NCBI GenBank assembly: GCA_030653975.1
Contig: JAURYH010000020.1
Location: forward strand, 1-64,000
Source: Hydrogenophaga sp.
Lineage (GTDB): Bacteria > Pseudomonadota > Gammaproteobacteria > Burkholderiales > Burkholderiaceae_C
Direction of reading: 5' to 3'
DNA length: 64,000 nucleotides
Shown here: in pieces, positions 26,955 to 37,853 of the stretch
Layout of the letters: each line of letters opens with the position of its first letter
How positions within the stretch are numbered: position 1 is the first letter of the stretch
Made by a program: the position numbers and the translations under genes
Notes under the pieces: model-generated
Seen by the model: the letters and a program-made list of their open reading frames with translations, nothing else
What the model was told of the DNA's origin: nothing
Database searches by the model: none

Positions 26955-28082
26955 ATGCCACTGGAAACCTTCAAATCCTCGCAGTCGCTGACCATGGGTG
27001 TGGAGCTGGAACTGCAGCTCGTCAACACCTACGACATGGACCTCTCCAGCAGTGCCAACGACCTGCTGGAACTGCTGCGGCGCAAGCCCTTCCCGGGTGT
27101 CGTCACGCCCGAGATGACACAGAGCATGATCGAGATCGCGACCGATATCCAGACCGAGCACGGCCCGTTGCTGGCGCAGTTGCGGGAGATCCGTGACACG
27201 CTGGTGCACGCGGGCGACCGACTCAACATCGAGATCGCCGGTGGCGGTACACACCCGTTTCAGCGCTGGTTCGAGCAGCGCATTTTCTCCAAGCCGCGCT
27301 TCCAGCAGCTCTCGGGCCTGTACGGCTACCTGGCCAAGCAATTCACGGTGTTTGGCCAGCACGTGCACATCGGCTGCGCGTCGCCCGACGAAGCGCTGTT
27401 CCTGCTGCATTCGCTCAACCGCTACGTGCCGCACTTCATCGCGCTGTCGGCCTCGTCGCCGTTCTTCCAGGGGGTGGACACGCTGTTCGATTCGGCGCGG
27501 CTGAACTCGGTGTTCGCTTTTCCCCTGAGTGGCCGCGCGCCGTTCACGCTGAGCTGGGACGAGTTCGCCAATGTGTACTTCACCAAGATGGAGAGCACCG
27601 GCGTGGTCAAGTCCATGAAGGACTTTTACTGGGACATCCGGCCCAAGCCCGAATACGGCACCATCGAACTGCGTGTGTGCGACACGCCGCTCACGGTGGA
27701 GCGCGCCGCCGGTCTGGCCTGCTACCTGCAGGCGCTGTGCCGCCACCTGCTGGAGCGCACCGAGGTGCCGCCCGAAGAAGACGACTACCTCGTCTACACC
27801 TACAACCGCTTCCAGGCCTGCCGCTTCGGGCTCGACGGCATGATGGTCAACCCCAAGACGCGCGAGCAGATCAGCATCCGCGAGGACATCCTGGCCACGC
27901 TGCGCCACCTGGGGCCGCACGCCGAGGCGCTGAACTCCCAGGCCGCGCTCGACGAGATCGAACGCACGGCGGCGCGCGATGGCAACCACGCCAGTTTCCT
28001 GCGCAAGCGGTACGCCGAGAGCGGCAGCGTGCAGAGTGTGGTGCGGGCGAGTGTGGACGCCTTGCGGCGCGGTCCGGGCTGA
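26955..28082 (+). CDS. ybdK: YbdK-type carboxylate-amine ligase (glutamate-cysteine ligase family 2)
   Basis: 375 residues, the usual length. Family signs are the start [53 protein letters not shown] and [19 protein letters not shown]. coli YbdK has weak gamma-glutamylcysteine synthetase activity; the physiological amine is unknown. It directly follows the antiporter gene. In glutathione-regulated K+ efflux systems antiporters respond to glutathione adducts, so the pairing is suggestive but unproven. Confidence 0.92.
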   Translation: MPLETFKSSQSLTMGVELELQLVNTYDMDLSSSANDLLELLRRKPFPGVVTPEMTQSMIEIATDIQTEHGPLLAQLREIRDTLVHAGDRLNIEIAGGGTHPFQRWFEQRIFSKPRFQQLSGLYGYLAKQFTVFGQHVHIGCASPDEALFLLHSLNRYVPHFIALSASSPFFQGVDTLFDSARLNSVFAFPLSGRAPFTLSWDEFANVYFTKMESTGVVKSMKDFYWDIRPKPEYGTIELRVCDTPLTVERAAGLACYLQALCRHLLERTEVPPEEDDYLVYTYNRFQACRFGLDGMMVNPKTREQISIREDILATLRHLGPHAEALNSQAALDEIERTAARDGNHASFLRKRYAESGSVQSVVRASVDALRRGPG

Positions 28083-28127
28083 GCATCATGGACCATGGCA
28101 GCGAAGGCTGCCTGGAAGCACGCCGGG

Positions 28128-28970
28128 CTATTTTGAGAAGCGTTTTCTTGTGAGCGCCAGGGCCAGCCAGAAGGCGGCCACGGTGTAGACCAGCAGCACG
28201 GCGGCATGCAGCCAGACGTTTTCGGGCCACTGGTCCATGAACAGGGGGCGCACCAGCTCCACCGCGTTGGTCAGTGGCAGCCAGTCGGAAATGGCGCGCA
28301 CCACCCCGGGCAATTGCTCCCGCGGAAAGAACACCCCGGAGAGGAACATCATCGGGGTCAGGAACAGCGTGAAGTAGTAGGTGAAGAAGTCGTAGCCCTG
28401 GGCCAGGGCGTTGAACACCAGGGCGATGCACGAAAACGTGATGCCCACGCCCAGCAACACCGGCCAGGCCAGCAGCAGCTTCGGCGAATGGCTGATGCCC
28501 AGCGCGAGCATCACGGCCATGATGGCCGTGACCGAAAACAGCGCCTTGAAACCGGCCCACAACATTTCCGCCAGCACCACGTCGTCCAGGCTCACCGGCG
28601 CGTTCAGGATGCCGTCCCAGGTTTTCTGCACGTGCATGCGCGAAAACGCCGAATACAGCGCCTCGAAGCTGGCCGCGTTCATCGCGCTCATGCAGATGCT
28701 GCCGCTGGCGAGGAACAGGATGTAGGGCACGGCCAGGTTGCCCTGCGGCGTGCTGATGGTCACCTGGCCCACCAGCGCGCCCATGCCGTAACCGAACGCC
28801 ACCAGCCACATCAGCGGCTCGGCGATGTTGCCCACCAGGCTTGGGATGGCGAGCTTTTTCCAGACCAGCAGGTTGCGCAGGAACACAGGCCACCAGCGGC
28901 TTGAAAGCCGAGGGGCGACCCAGTGTGAAGGTGAAGGGGTTGTGGCCAAGGTCGTTGTGTTCATGTTCAT
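28128..28970 (-). CDS. ABC-2-type transporter permease (NodJ-like)
   Basis: 280 residues with six hydrophobic segments. [42 protein letters not shown] is the conserved cytosolic region (shown here in parts only) of ABC-2/NodJ permeases, and [19 protein letters not shown] is the usual segment before the last helices. Start ATG at 28970 overlaps the ATPase gene by four bases. It would form an exporter for a lipid- or saccharide-like molecule; the NodIJ name reflects sequence type only. Confidence 0.9.
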   Translation of the reverse strand: MNMNTTTLATTPSPSHWVAPRLSSRWWPVFLRNLLVWKKLAIPSLVGNIAEPLMWLVAFGYGMGALVGQVTISTPQGNLAVPYILFLASGSICMSAMNAASFEALYSAFSRMHVQKTWDGILNAPVSLDDVVLAEMLWAGFKALFSVTAIMAVMLALGISHSPKLLLAWPVLLGVGITFSCIALVFNALAQGYDFFTYYFTLFLTPMMFLSGVFFPREQLPGVVRAISDWLPLTNAVELVRPLFMDQWPENVWLHAAVLLVYTVAAFWLALALTRKRFSK

Positions 28971-29902
28971 CCGTCCTCGCGGATCTGCCGGCCGGTGAGT
29001 TTCAGAAACAGGTCTTCCAGGTTCGCCGGCCGGTGCAGGGTGCGCAGCTGGTGGTGGGCGCCCAGCGCCGCCAGCAGCGGCAGGGCCTGCGCCGTGTAGA
29101 AGAACACGGTCTCGCCGCTCACCTCCACCCGCGCCGCGAGCTGGCGCAGGGCGGCGTGTTCATCCGCCTGGGCCAGCGCCAGCGCGCCGTTGCCGTACAC
29201 CTCCACCACGTCGGGTTCCAGGTGCTGCGCGATCAGTTCGCGCGGGCGGCCCTCGGCGATCTTGCGGCCATGATCCAGCACCAGCAGGCGCGAGCACAGG
29301 CGCTCGGCCTCGTCCATGAAGTGCGTGGTCAGCAGGATGCTCTTGCCCTGCTGCAGCAGCTGCTGCAGGCGCTCCCACATCAGGTGGCGCGCCTGCGGGT
29401 CCAGCCCGGTGGTGGGTTCGTCGAGCATCAGCAACTGCGGGTCGTTCACCAGCGCGCGCGCCAGCGACAGGCGCCGCTTCATGCCGCCCGAGAGTTCGCC
29501 CGGCTTGGCGTCGGCCTTGTGCGAGAGCGCGGCGAAATCGAGCAACTGCGGGATGCGCGGGCGGATCTGCGCGGCACTCATGCCGAAGTAGCGGCCATAG
29601 ACCAGCAGGTTTTCGGCGCAACTGAAGTCCGGGTCCAGCGTGTCGATCTGGCTCACCACGCCCAGCAGCGCCTTGATGGCCAGCGCATCGCGCGGCATGT
29701 CCAGGCCGAAGGCGGTGATGCGGCCTGCGTCCGGGGCGGTCAGGCCCAGGCACATGCGGATGGTGGTGGTTTTGCCCGCACCGTTGGGGCCGATCACGCC
29801 CAGGCATTCGCCCGGGGCGATGGCGAACGACAGGTCGTCCACCACGGTGGCGTCACCATAGCGCTTGGCCAGGTGCTGGCATTCGAAGAGATTGGTGTTC
29901 AT
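28967..29902 (-). CDS. ABC exporter ATP-binding protein (NodI/CcmA-like)
   Basis: 311 residues from the ATG at 29902 ([16 protein letters not shown]). Walker [11 protein letters not shown], signature [15 protein letters not shown], Walker [15 protein letters not shown] and switch His in LTTHFMDEA. The C-terminal ligand-like extension with [11 protein letters not shown] is typical of the drug-resistance/NodI subfamily. Operon of two with the permease; a type B repeat lies in its upstream region. Confidence 0.93.
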   Translation of the reverse strand: MNTNLFECQHLAKRYGDATVVDDLSFAIAPGECLGVIGPNGAGKTTTIRMCLGLTAPDAGRITAFGLDMPRDALAIKALLGVVSQIDTLDPDFSCAENLLVYGRYFGMSAAQIRPRIPQLLDFAALSHKADAKPGELSGGMKRRLSLARALVNDPQLLMLDEPTTGLDPQARHLMWERLQQLLQQGKSILLTTHFMDEAERLCSRLLVLDHGRKIAEGRPRELIAQHLEPDVVEVYGNGALALAQADEHAALRQLAARVEVSGETVFFYTAQALPLLAALGAHHQLRTLHRPANLEDLFLKLTGRQIREDG

Positions 29903-29967
29903 TGGACTGCCCTCCGTGCTGCGCACTGCGGGGCTGAGCGTCTTCGGAACGGCCGGTCGGCGTTCAT

Positions 29968-30047
29968 GTCAGTGGCGCCCGGCCGCCCGAAGCCATTGAC
30001 GCGCCCCCTCGGGGGGGCAGCGAGCGATGCGAGCGTGGGGGCATTCA
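29968..30047 (-). repeat. Type B GC-rich repeat upstream of the NodI-like gene
   Basis: GGCCGCCCGAAGCC, CCCCCTCGGGGGGG, CAGCGAGCGATGCGAGCGTGGGGGC and a terminal TTCATG match, with changes, the 84-bp unit duplicated at 34740-34907. Here it lies at the 5' side of a leftward gene. Confidence 0.6.
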
Positions 30048-30087
30048 TGCAAGGCATTGTGCCCGCCTGTCCGGCCAGCTGCGCGCC

Positions 30088-30115
30088 TTGAGCGTCCAAG
30101 GGTGCCGCCTACAAT
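30088..30115 (+). promoter_or_regulatory. Sigma-70-type promoter of psd-purT
   Basis: TTGAGC at 30088-30093 and TACAAT at 30110-30115 are 16 bp apart, 40 bp upstream of the psd start codon. Confidence 0.6.
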
Positions 30116-30154
30116 ATTGCCACCTGGCCGACCGGTCCTTTTGCGCGCCCTGAA

Positions 30155-31072
30155 GTGTCCTTATCCCCTGCCGTTGTCCTGCAATACCTGCTGCCCAAGC
30201 GGGCGATCACCGTGTTCGCCGGCTGGTGCGCCGGGTCGCGCGCGACCTGGTGGACGCGCAACGTGATCCCCTGGTTCATCCGGCGTTACGGGGTCAACAT
30301 GGCCGAGGCCGCCAACCCGGACCCGCGTGCTTACGCCACCTTCAACGAGTTCTTCACCCGGGCGCTCAAGCCCGGTGTGCGGCCGCTGGCCCGCGCGGCC
30401 TTTGTCTGTCCGGTGGATGGCGCCATCAGCCAGTACGGTGCCATCGAACACGACCAGATTTTCCAGGCCAAAGGCCACAGCTACAGCACGCAGGCCCTGG
30501 TGGGGGGTGATGCCGAACTGGCCGCGCAGTTCAACGACGGCGCCTTCGCCACCATCTACCTCAGCCCCAGGGACTACCACCGCATCCACATGCCCAGCGC
30601 GGCGCGCCTGCGCCGCATGATCCACGTGCCCGGCGACCTGTTTTCGGTCAACCCGACCACGGCGCGCGGTGTGCCCGGCCTGTTCGCGCGCAACGAGCGC
30701 GTGGTCTGCGTGTTCGACGTGCCGCACGGCGACAGCGGCGAGATGCGCCCGTTCGTGCAGGTGCTGGTGGGCGCCACCATCGTCGGCAGCATGGCCACCG
30801 CGTGGCACGGCGTGGTGAACCCGCCGCGACCGGGCCAGGTGCGCGAGTGGCGCTACGACGACAAGGCCTGTCTGCTGGACCGCGGGGAAGAGATGGGCTG
30901 CTTCCTGCTCGGCTCCACCGTGGTGCTGCTCTGGCCCAAGGACACCATTGACTTCAACCCGCAATGGCTCGCCGGACAGGGCGTGCGCATGGGCGAGGCC
31001 ATGGGCAACGCCGTGCTGACCGAACATGACACCCAACCCCAGGCACTGACCTCCTCCCAGGACACCCCATGA
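30155..31072 (+). CDS. psd: Phosphatidylserine decarboxylase
   Basis: 305 residues from a GTG start. The proenzyme cuts itself at the LGST motif ([12 protein letters not shown]); Ser254 becomes the pyruvoyl group that decarboxylates phosphatidylserine to phosphatidylethanolamine at the inner membrane. The N-terminal region has the expected [18 protein letters not shown] and [10 protein letters not shown], and DYHRIHMP is the conserved active-site segment. Overlaps purT by four bases. Confidence 0.97.
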   Translation: MSLSPAVVLQYLLPKRAITVFAGWCAGSRATWWTRNVIPWFIRRYGVNMAEAANPDPRAYATFNEFFTRALKPGVRPLARAAFVCPVDGAISQYGAIEHDQIFQAKGHSYSTQALVGGDAELAAQFNDGAFATIYLSPRDYHRIHMPSAARLRRMIHVPGDLFSVNPTTARGVPGLFARNERVVCVFDVPHGDSGEMRPFVQVLVGATIVGSMATAWHGVVNPPRPGQVREWRYDDKACLLDRGEEMGCFLLGSTVVLLWPKDTIDFNPQWLAGQGVRMGEAMGNAVLTEHDTQPQALTSSQDTP

Positions 31073-32295
31073 CCACCCTCGGCACCCCGCTGTCTCCCTC
31101 CGCCACCAAGGTGATGCTGCTCGGCTCCGGCGAGCTGGGCAAGGAGGTGCTGATCGCCTTGCAGCGCCTGGGCGTGGAAACCATTGCGGTGGACCGCTAC
31201 GACAACGCCCCGGGCCAGCAGGTCGCGCACCATGCGCGCACCATCACCATGAGCGACCCGGCGCAACTGAAGACGCTGATCGAAGCCGAGCGCCCGCACC
31301 TGGTGGTGCCCGAGATCGAGGCGATTGCCACGCCCATGCTGCAGGAGATCGAAGCGGCAGGCCTGGTGCGCGTGATCCCCACCGCGCGCGCCGCGCGCCT
31401 GACCATGGACCGCGAAGGCATCCGCCGGCTCGCGGCCGAAACGCTGGGCCTGCCGACCAGCCCGTACCAGTTCTGCGACTCGCTGGAAGAGCTGCAGGCC
31501 GCGATTGACGCGGGCATCGGTTACCCCTGCATCGTCAAGCCGGTGATGAGCAGTTCGGGCAAGGGCCAGAGCAAGATCGACGGCCCGGCCGATGTGAAGA
31601 CCGCCTGGGACTACGCGATGTCGGGCGGCCGTGTCGGGCCGGGCCGCATCATCGTGGAAGGTTTCATTGCTTTCGATTACGAGATCACGCAGCTCACCGT
31701 GCGCGCGTTGGGTGCCAACGGCGACATCGAAACGCATTTCTGCGACCCGATCGGCCACGTGCAGGTGAGTGGCGACTACGTGGAAAGCTGGCAACCGCAC
31801 CCGATGACGCCGACCGCGCTGGCCGAGTCGCGCCGCATCGCCAAGGCGGTGACGGACGATCTGGGCATGGGCCACGATGGCCAGCCCTCGGGCCTGGGTC
31901 TGTTCGGCGTGGAGCTGTTCGTCAAGGGTGACCAGGTCTGGTTCAGCGAAGTGAGCCCGCGCCCGCACGACACCGGCATGGTGACCATGATCACGCAGTG
32001 GCAGAACGAGTTCGAGCTGCACGCCCGCGCCATCCTCGGCCTGCCGGTGAGTACCGCGCTCAAGAGCCCGGGCGCCAGCGCCGTGATCTACGGCGGCGTG
32101 GAAGCCACCGGCATCGTTTTCGACGGCGTGGACGAGGCCCTGCGTGTACCGAACAGCGAGATCCGCCTGTTCGGCAAACCCGAGAGCTTCGTGAAGCGCC
32201 GAATGGGCGTGGCGCTGGTGCACGATGCGGATGTGGAAGTGGCGCGCACGCAGGCGAAACTGGCGGCCAGCAAGGTCAAGCCACGGATCGCCTGA
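31069..32295 (+). CDS. purT: Formate-dependent phosphoribosylglycinamide formyltransferase 2
   Basis: 408 residues, an ATP-grasp enzyme that formylates GAR with formate and ATP in purine synthesis. N-terminal [24 protein letters not shown]-grasp loop [14 protein letters not shown], and the metal-binding [27 protein letters not shown] are all standard. Its start lies inside the psd stop codon (ATGA), so it is translationally coupled to a phospholipid gene, an arrangement without obvious pathway logic. Confidence 0.97.
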   Translation: MTTLGTPLSPSATKVMLLGSGELGKEVLIALQRLGVETIAVDRYDNAPGQQVAHHARTITMSDPAQLKTLIEAERPHLVVPEIEAIATPMLQEIEAAGLVRVIPTARAARLTMDREGIRRLAAETLGLPTSPYQFCDSLEELQAAIDAGIGYPCIVKPVMSSSGKGQSKIDGPADVKTAWDYAMSGGRVGPGRIIVEGFIAFDYEITQLTVRALGANGDIETHFCDPIGHVQVSGDYVESWQPHPMTPTALAESRRIAKAVTDDLGMGHDGQPSGLGLFGVELFVKGDQVWFSEVSPRPHDTGMVTMITQWQNEFELHARAILGLPVSTALKSPGASAVIYGGVEATGIVFDGVDEALRVPNSEIRLFGKPESFVKRRMGVALVHDADVEVARTQAKLAASKVKPRIA

Positions 32296-32356
32296 AGGGC
32301 TGGTGTTCGCTGGCAATCGGGTTGGGCCGGTGCCGTATCACACCGGGGCATCCCAC

Positions 32357-32635
32357 ATGAAACCTGCCGCCAAGTGGCTCTTCACCGCCATCAGCGTGAC
32401 CTTTGCCGCCTTGGGTGTTCTCGCCATCGTGACCGAGGTTCACACGGGCGCCACGCGACGGCAAGGCATCGTCACCGTGTTCGGTGACGATGCGGTCTGG
32501 ATCGGTCAGACCTGTCTGCTGCTGGCGGCACTGCCGCTGGCGGTCTGGTTGCCGGCGCGCTGGGTGGGCAAGGCGCTCGTGCTGTGGTGGCTGGCCTTGA
32601 TGGCCTTGTTGTACGCCTTTGTCTTTCTGCGCTGA
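32357..32635 (+). CDS. Small membrane protein of unknown function
   Basis: 92 residues from the ATG at 32357. Three predicted hydrophobic helices (LFTAISVTFAALGVLAIV, WIGQTCLLLAALPLAVWL, ALVLWWLALMALLYAFVFL). No family recognised. It follows purT by 61 bp and is convergent with the efflux operon. Confidence 0.65.
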   Translation: MKPAAKWLFTAISVTFAALGVLAIVTEVHTGATRRQGIVTVFGDDAVWIGQTCLLLAALPLAVWLPARWVGKALVLWWLALMALLYAFVFLR

Positions 32636-32671
32636 AATCCCCAACCCGCGGGCAGAGCGAAGTGTCTGCAC

Positions 32672-32755
32672 CCAGGGCACCGCGGAACCGGCTTTGCCGG
32701 GCCGCCAGTGCCGCCCCCTTGAGGGGGTGACGCCGCAGGCGGCGCGGGGGTGGGC
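32672..32755 (-). repeat. Type A intergenic repeat, copy 5
   Basis: Nearly identical to copy 4 over its first 63 bp, then GCCGCAGGCGGCGCGGGGG. It abuts the stop of the MacB-type permease gene at 32756 and fills the convergent gap. Confidence 0.85.
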
Positions 32756-33953
32756 CTACTCGTGCCGCAGCGCGTCGATCGGGTTCAGCCGCGCCGCACG
32801 CCGCGCCGGGAAGTAGCCGAACAGCACGCCGATCGCCGCTGAAAACACAAAGCTCAGCACGTTCACGCTCAGGTTGAACTGGTAAGGCACGTTCATCAGC
32901 GCCGAGAGGCCGAGCGAGGCGCCGGTGGCCAGCACGATGCCGATGAGTCCGCCCAGCGCGGCCAGCACCACGGCCTCGATCAGGAACTGCAGCAGCACCT
33001 CGCGCTCCAGCGCGCCAATGGCCAGGCGCAGGCCGATCTCGCGGGTGCGCTCGGTCACGCTCACCAGCATGATGTTCATGATGCCGATGCCGCCCACCAG
33101 CAGGCTCACCGCGGCCACCGCGCCGAGCAGCATGGTCATGATCTTGGTGGTGCCCGACAGTGTTTCGGCCAGCTGTTTGGTGTCGAGCACGTTGAAGTTG
33201 TCTTCGTCGCTCTCGGCCAGTTTGCGCCGCTCGCGCAGCAACTGGGTGATGGTCGCGGTGATGCGGGTGGCGTCCGCGCCGTCGCTCATGGACACCAGCA
33301 GGGTGTTCACCCGGGTGTGGCCGACGATGCGGCGTTGCAGGGTCTTGATCGGCATCAGGACCACATCGTCCTGGTCGTTGCCGAAGGCGCCTTGTCCTTT
33401 GGATTGCAGGGTGCCGATGACCTCGCAGCTCATGGCCTTGACGCGCAGTTGCGCGCCCACCGCGCTGGTGCTGCCGAAGAGCTCGCGCTGCACCGTCTGA
33501 CCGATCAGGCAGACGGCGCCGCCCGCGCGCAGCTCGTCGCTGCTGAATTCGCGGCCGTCGGCCAGCTTCCAGTTGCCGGTGGTGAGCCAGTCGTTGGTGC
33601 TGCCGATCACGCTGCTGCTCCAGTTGCGGCCGTTGGCCACGAGCACCGCGCCGGTGCGCGCTTCGGCTGCGACCGCGGCGATGCCACCGATCTGCGCTGC
33701 AATGGCTTCGCCATCGCTCTCCTTGAAGGCGGGCGCGCTGGCGCCGCTGCCGCCCGGGCCCATGCGCTGGCCGGGACGCACCTGCAGCAGGTTGGTGCCC
33801 AGACCCGAAATCTGGTTCTGCACCGCGGCCGTGGCGCCGTTGCCGACCGTGACCATGGTGATCACCGCGCTCACGCCGATGACGATGCCGAGGATGGTGA
33901 GGAAGGAGCGCAGCAGGTTGCGCCGGATGGAGCGCAGCGCGAGCAGCAGGGTG

Positions 33954-33964
<11 letters not shown>
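32756..33964 (-). CDS. MacB-type ABC transporter permease
   Basis: 402 residues. N-terminal transmembrane segment after LRSIRRNLLRSFLTILGIVIGVSAVI, a large periplasmic MacB_PCD domain (residues about 50-250, with a Gly-rich loop GPGGSGASAP), then three C-terminal helices of the FtsX-like domain (LLGAVAAVSLLVGGIGIMNIMLVSVTERTREIGLR and the end FPARRAARLNPIDALRHE, quoted as family landmarks). Mechanotransmission-type transporter that works with a MacA adaptor and an outer-membrane channel. Overlaps the ATPase gene by 11 bp. Confidence 0.93.
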
Positions 33965-34739
<775 letters not shown>

Positions 34740-34742
<3 letters not shown>

Positions 34743-34907
34743 GGAATCCGGCGCCGGGCCGCCCCAAGCCGGATCAGCCCCCCCGGGGGGCAACGACCCG
34801 CGCTGCGGTGGAGTGTGGGGGCTCATGGAATCCGGCGCCGGGCCGCCCCAAGCCGGATCAGCCCCCCCGGGGGGCAACGACCCGCTCAGCGGTGGAGTTT
34901 GGGGGCT
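34740..34907 (-). repeat. Two tandem 84-bp type B repeats at the macA-macB junction
   Basis: Copies at 34740-34823 and 34824-34907 differ at only a few positions. Each begins with CATGGAATCC or its like and contains CCCCCCCGGGGGGCAACGAC and a TGTGGGGGCTCATG or TTTGGGGGCTCATG end. Each is 28 codons, lacks stops in the macB frame and starts with ATG AGC. Confidence 0.92.
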
Positions 34908-36208
34908 CATGATCCTGTTCCGGCAGCGCGTTGTTCGGTGATCACGGCCAGGCCTTCGCTCAGGGTTTCGCCGCTGACTTCGGTGTTGCGGCCGTCGCTG
35001 ATGCCGGTCTTGACCGACATGGCCACCGGCTGGCCGTCCTGCAGCACCCAGATCTGGCGCGGGCCCCCGCCACGGCGGTCGGTGCCGGCGGTCTTGGTGC
35101 CCGAGCGCGGCGGGCGCGGCATCAGCTTGGACAGGATGCTGGAGTTGGCGGAAGTGGCGCCGTTGCCGCTGGCGGGCGAGAAGCGCAGCGCGGTGTTGGG
35201 CACCAGCAGCACGCCCTTCGCTTCCTGGGCCACGATGGTGGCGGCGGCCGTCATGCCCGGGCGCAGGCTGAGGTCGCTGTTGTCCACGTTGAGCGTGGTG
35301 GTGTAGGTGACCACGTTGTCGGTCTTGGTGGAGCCAAAGGCCACGCGGTTGATGGTGGCCGGGTAGCGGCGCGCCGGGAAGGCGCTCACGGTGAAGGTGG
35401 CTTTCTGGTCCACCTTGACCGCGCCCACATCGGCCTCGTCCACCGCCACATCGAGCTTGAGCTGCGCGAGGTCTTCTGCCACGGAGAACAGCGTCACGGC
35501 CTGCAGCGAGGCGGCCACGGCGTTGCCCGGGTCCACCGAGCGGCTGAGCACCACGCCGTTGATGGGCGAGCGGATCGAGGCCTTGGACAGGTTGGTTTCG
35601 GTGGTGGCGAGGGCGGCGCGCGATTCGGTGACCGAAGCCCGTGCAGCGGCCTCGCTGGCCACGGCGCGCTCCACGGCGGCCCTTGCGCTGTCAAGCTCGG
35701 TGGCCGAGGGCACCTTGCCGCCCGACAGGCGCGCCACCTCTTCAAAACGCGCCAGTGTGGCGCGCGATTCCTTCACCGTGGCGCTGGCCTGGGCCAGTTG
35801 CGCCTGGGCCGAGGCCAGACCGGCGCGCGACTGCGTCACCTGGTCCACCAGCTTGGCGGTGTCCAGCTCCACCAGCACCTGGCCGGCCCTGATGTGGTCG
35901 TTCACGTCCACGTGCACCCGCTTGACGGTGCCCGAGAGCTCGCTGCCAATGTTGACCGAGCGTGTGGGCTGCAGCGTGCCGTTGGCCAGCACGGTGAGCG
36001 TGATGTCGCCCTTTTTCAGAGGCTCGGTCACGTAGACCGGCGCGGCCTTGCTCTGCTGCTGCGCCTGCCAGTAGGTGATGCCGCCAGCCACGACGATGAG
36101 CGCTGCGATGCCCAGCCACAGCGAGCTGCGCTGCCACCAGCGTGGCGGGTGGTCACTGCCCAGAAGGTTTTGCAGGTCGGCGGAGGGGGTGTCTTTTTGG
36201 GAGGTCAT
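34907..36208 (-). CDS. MacA-like periplasmic adaptor (membrane fusion protein)
   Basis: 433 residues. One N-terminal membrane anchor (LGIAALIVVAGGITYW, residues 30-47), then lipoyl/barrel-sandwich halves (VNIGSELSGTVKRVHVDVNDHIRAGQVLVELD and later ASIRSPINGVVLSRSVDPGNAVAA) flanking a long alpha-helical hairpin (residues about 115-200), and a beta-barrel domain. It has the MacA layout and links the inner-membrane ABC pump to the outer-membrane channel. A Ser/Gly-rich insertion near residues 345-385 is unusual. Confidence 0.93.
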   Translation of the reverse strand: MTSQKDTPSADLQNLLGSDHPPRWWQRSSLWLGIAALIVVAGGITYWQAQQQSKAAPVYVTEPLKKGDITLTVLANGTLQPTRSVNIGSELSGTVKRVHVDVNDHIRAGQVLVELDTAKLVDQVTQSRAGLASAQAQLAQASATVKESRATLARFEEVARLSGGKVPSATELDSARAAVERAVASEAAARASVTESRAALATTETNLSKASIRSPINGVVLSRSVDPGNAVAASLQAVTLFSVAEDLAQLKLDVAVDEADVGAVKVDQKATFTVSAFPARRYPATINRVAFGSTKTDNVVTYTTTLNVDNSDLSLRPGMTAAATIVAQEAKGVLLVPNTALRFSPASGNGATSANSSILSKLMPRPPRSGTKTAGTDRRGGGPRQIWVLQDGQPVAMSVKTGISDGRNTEVSGETLSEGLAVITEQRAAGTGS

Positions 36209-36234
36209 GGCGGTTCGGGTTCTGTGATCGGGTT

Positions 36235-37701
36235 TCAGCGGGCGGAGGCTTCGACCGGCTGTGCGTCGGGCGTCCAGCCGCCACCGAGGGCCTTGTACAG
36301 GCGCACGTGGTCGGCGCTCAGCGTGGCCTGGATGCTGGCCACGCTGTCCTGTGTCGAGAGCAGGGTGCGCTGGGTGTCGAGCACGGTGCGGAAATCGATC
36401 AGGCCGCTTTCGTAGCGCTGGCGCGCCAGCAACTCGGCGTTGGCCGCAGCCGCGGAGGCGGCCTGCAGTCGGGCCAGGCGTTCGCGATTGCCCTGCAGCG
36501 CCACCAGCGCGTCTTCCACATCCTTCACGGCGGTGATCACCGTGCCCTGGTAGGCCACACGCGCCTGCTCCAGCGCGGCTTCCTGCGAGCGCACCCGGGC
36601 GCGCGCGGCGCCGCCGTCGAACAGCGGCACCGACACACCGGCCAGCAGCGAACGCGCCACCGATGCGCCGCTGGTGAGCGTGCCCAGCGTGAGGGCGCTC
36701 AGACCCAGCGAGCCGCTGAGGCGAAAGCTCGGGTAACGCGCTGCGTCGGCCACGGCCACACGGGCCAGCGCGGCGTTGATGCGGTGTTCGGCGGTGCGCA
36801 CGTCGGGGCGCTGGCGCAGGGTCTCGGCCGGAAAGGCCAGCGCCAGGTCGCCCGCGCCCTGCGGGATGGCGGCGGCCGTGCCCAGCGCGCCTTGCAGCGC
36901 GGCGGGCAGCGTGCCCGGTGCCTGCCCGGTCAGCACGGCGAGGCCGCTCATGGCCTGGGCGATACCGGTCTGCAGCGAGGGGATCTGGGCCGCGGTCTGT
37001 TCGCTCGATGCAGTTGCCTGTTCGAGGTCCAGCGAGGAAGCCAGGCCGGCCTGGGTGCGCCAGCGCGTGATCTGCAGGGTTTCAGTCTGTGCGGCGAGGT
37101 TGCTGCGCGCAATGGCCAGCCGCGTCTGCAGGCCGCGCAGTTCGATGTAGGTGGCGGCGACCTCGGCCGCCAGCGACACCTGCACGTCGGCCAGGCTGGT
37201 TTCGGACGCGCGGGCGTCGGCTTCGCTGGCGTTCAGTGCGCTGCGGTTGCCACCAAAAATATCCGGCTCCCAGCTGGCGTCGAAGCCGGCCTGGAAGCGG
37301 TTGCCGGCATCCGCGCTGCCCGACTGGCTGCGCTGCGCCGAACCCGAAGCGTCCAGCGTGGGGCCGAGACCGGCCTGCTGCACGTCGCGCTGCGCGCGCG
37401 CCTGCAGCAGCGCGGCCTGTGCGCTTTTCACGCTGGTGTTGGCCTGCAGCGCCTGTGTGACCAGCGTGGTGAGGGTGGGGTCGTTGAAGCGTTTCCACCA
37501 GTTGGCCAGCACCGTGGCCGAGGTTGCGGCGGCGGGACCGGCCGTGGCCGTGGACCAAGTCGCGGGCAGCGGTGTGTCGGGTGAACCACCGTCCACGGGC
37601 GCCAGGCTGGCACAGGCGGACAGCAGGACGACACTGGCCAGGGCGACGAGGGTGACAGGTCGGCGGACCGGTCGGGCTTGGGAGGGGGGGAGCAGGTTCA
37701 T
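36235..37701 (-). CDS. NodT-type outer-membrane efflux lipoprotein
   Basis: 488 residues. A lipoprotein signal peptide ends in VVLLSACAS, so Cys is lipidated. Two OEP repeats follow (WWKRFNDPTLTTLVTQALQAN at residue 65 region and RPDVRTAEHRINAALARVAVADAARYP), typical of the NodT/CusC family of TolC-like trimers. First gene of the efflux operon nodT-macA-macB(ATPase)-macB(permease), which would export a macrolide, siderophore, peptide or lipid-like substrate. A direct repeat that may bind a response regulator lies upstream. Confidence 0.93.
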   Translation of the reverse strand: MNLLPPSQARPVRRPVTLVALASVVLLSACASLAPVDGGSPDTPLPATWSTATAGPAAATSATVLANWWKRFNDPTLTTLVTQALQANTSVKSAQAALLQARAQRDVQQAGLGPTLDASGSAQRSQSGSADAGNRFQAGFDASWEPDIFGGNRSALNASEADARASETSLADVQVSLAAEVAATYIELRGLQTRLAIARSNLAAQTETLQITRWRTQAGLASSLDLEQATASSEQTAAQIPSLQTGIAQAMSGLAVLTGQAPGTLPAALQGALGTAAAIPQGAGDLALAFPAETLRQRPDVRTAEHRINAALARVAVADAARYPSFRLSGSLGLSALTLGTLTSGASVARSLLAGVSVPLFDGGAARARVRSQEAALEQARVAYQGTVITAVKDVEDALVALQGNRERLARLQAASAAAANAELLARQRYESGLIDFRTVLDTQRTLLSTQDSVASIQATLSADHVRLYKALGGGWTPDAQPVEASAR

Positions 37702-37761
37702 GGTGTTCGTTCAGCATACCGGCTACGCCGTTGCCCCATTGTGCGCAAGCGAACATGACCG

Positions 37762-37779
37762 ACTGTGACCGGACTGTGA
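37762..37779. promoter_or_regulatory. Direct repeat upstream of the efflux operon
   Basis: ACTGTGA occurs at 37762-37768 and 37773-37779, exactly 11 bp apart, about 60 bp upstream of the nodT-type start. Direct heptamers at 11-bp periodicity are how OmpR/PhoB-family regulators bind. No cognate two-component genes are adjacent. Confidence 0.35.
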
Positions 37780-37853
37780 AGTTCCGGTAAAGCCGGTTCG
37801 TACTTTGGTGGTATCCGACCGTCAGCGGTGTTTTGAGGAGTCGTTCCCCGCCG

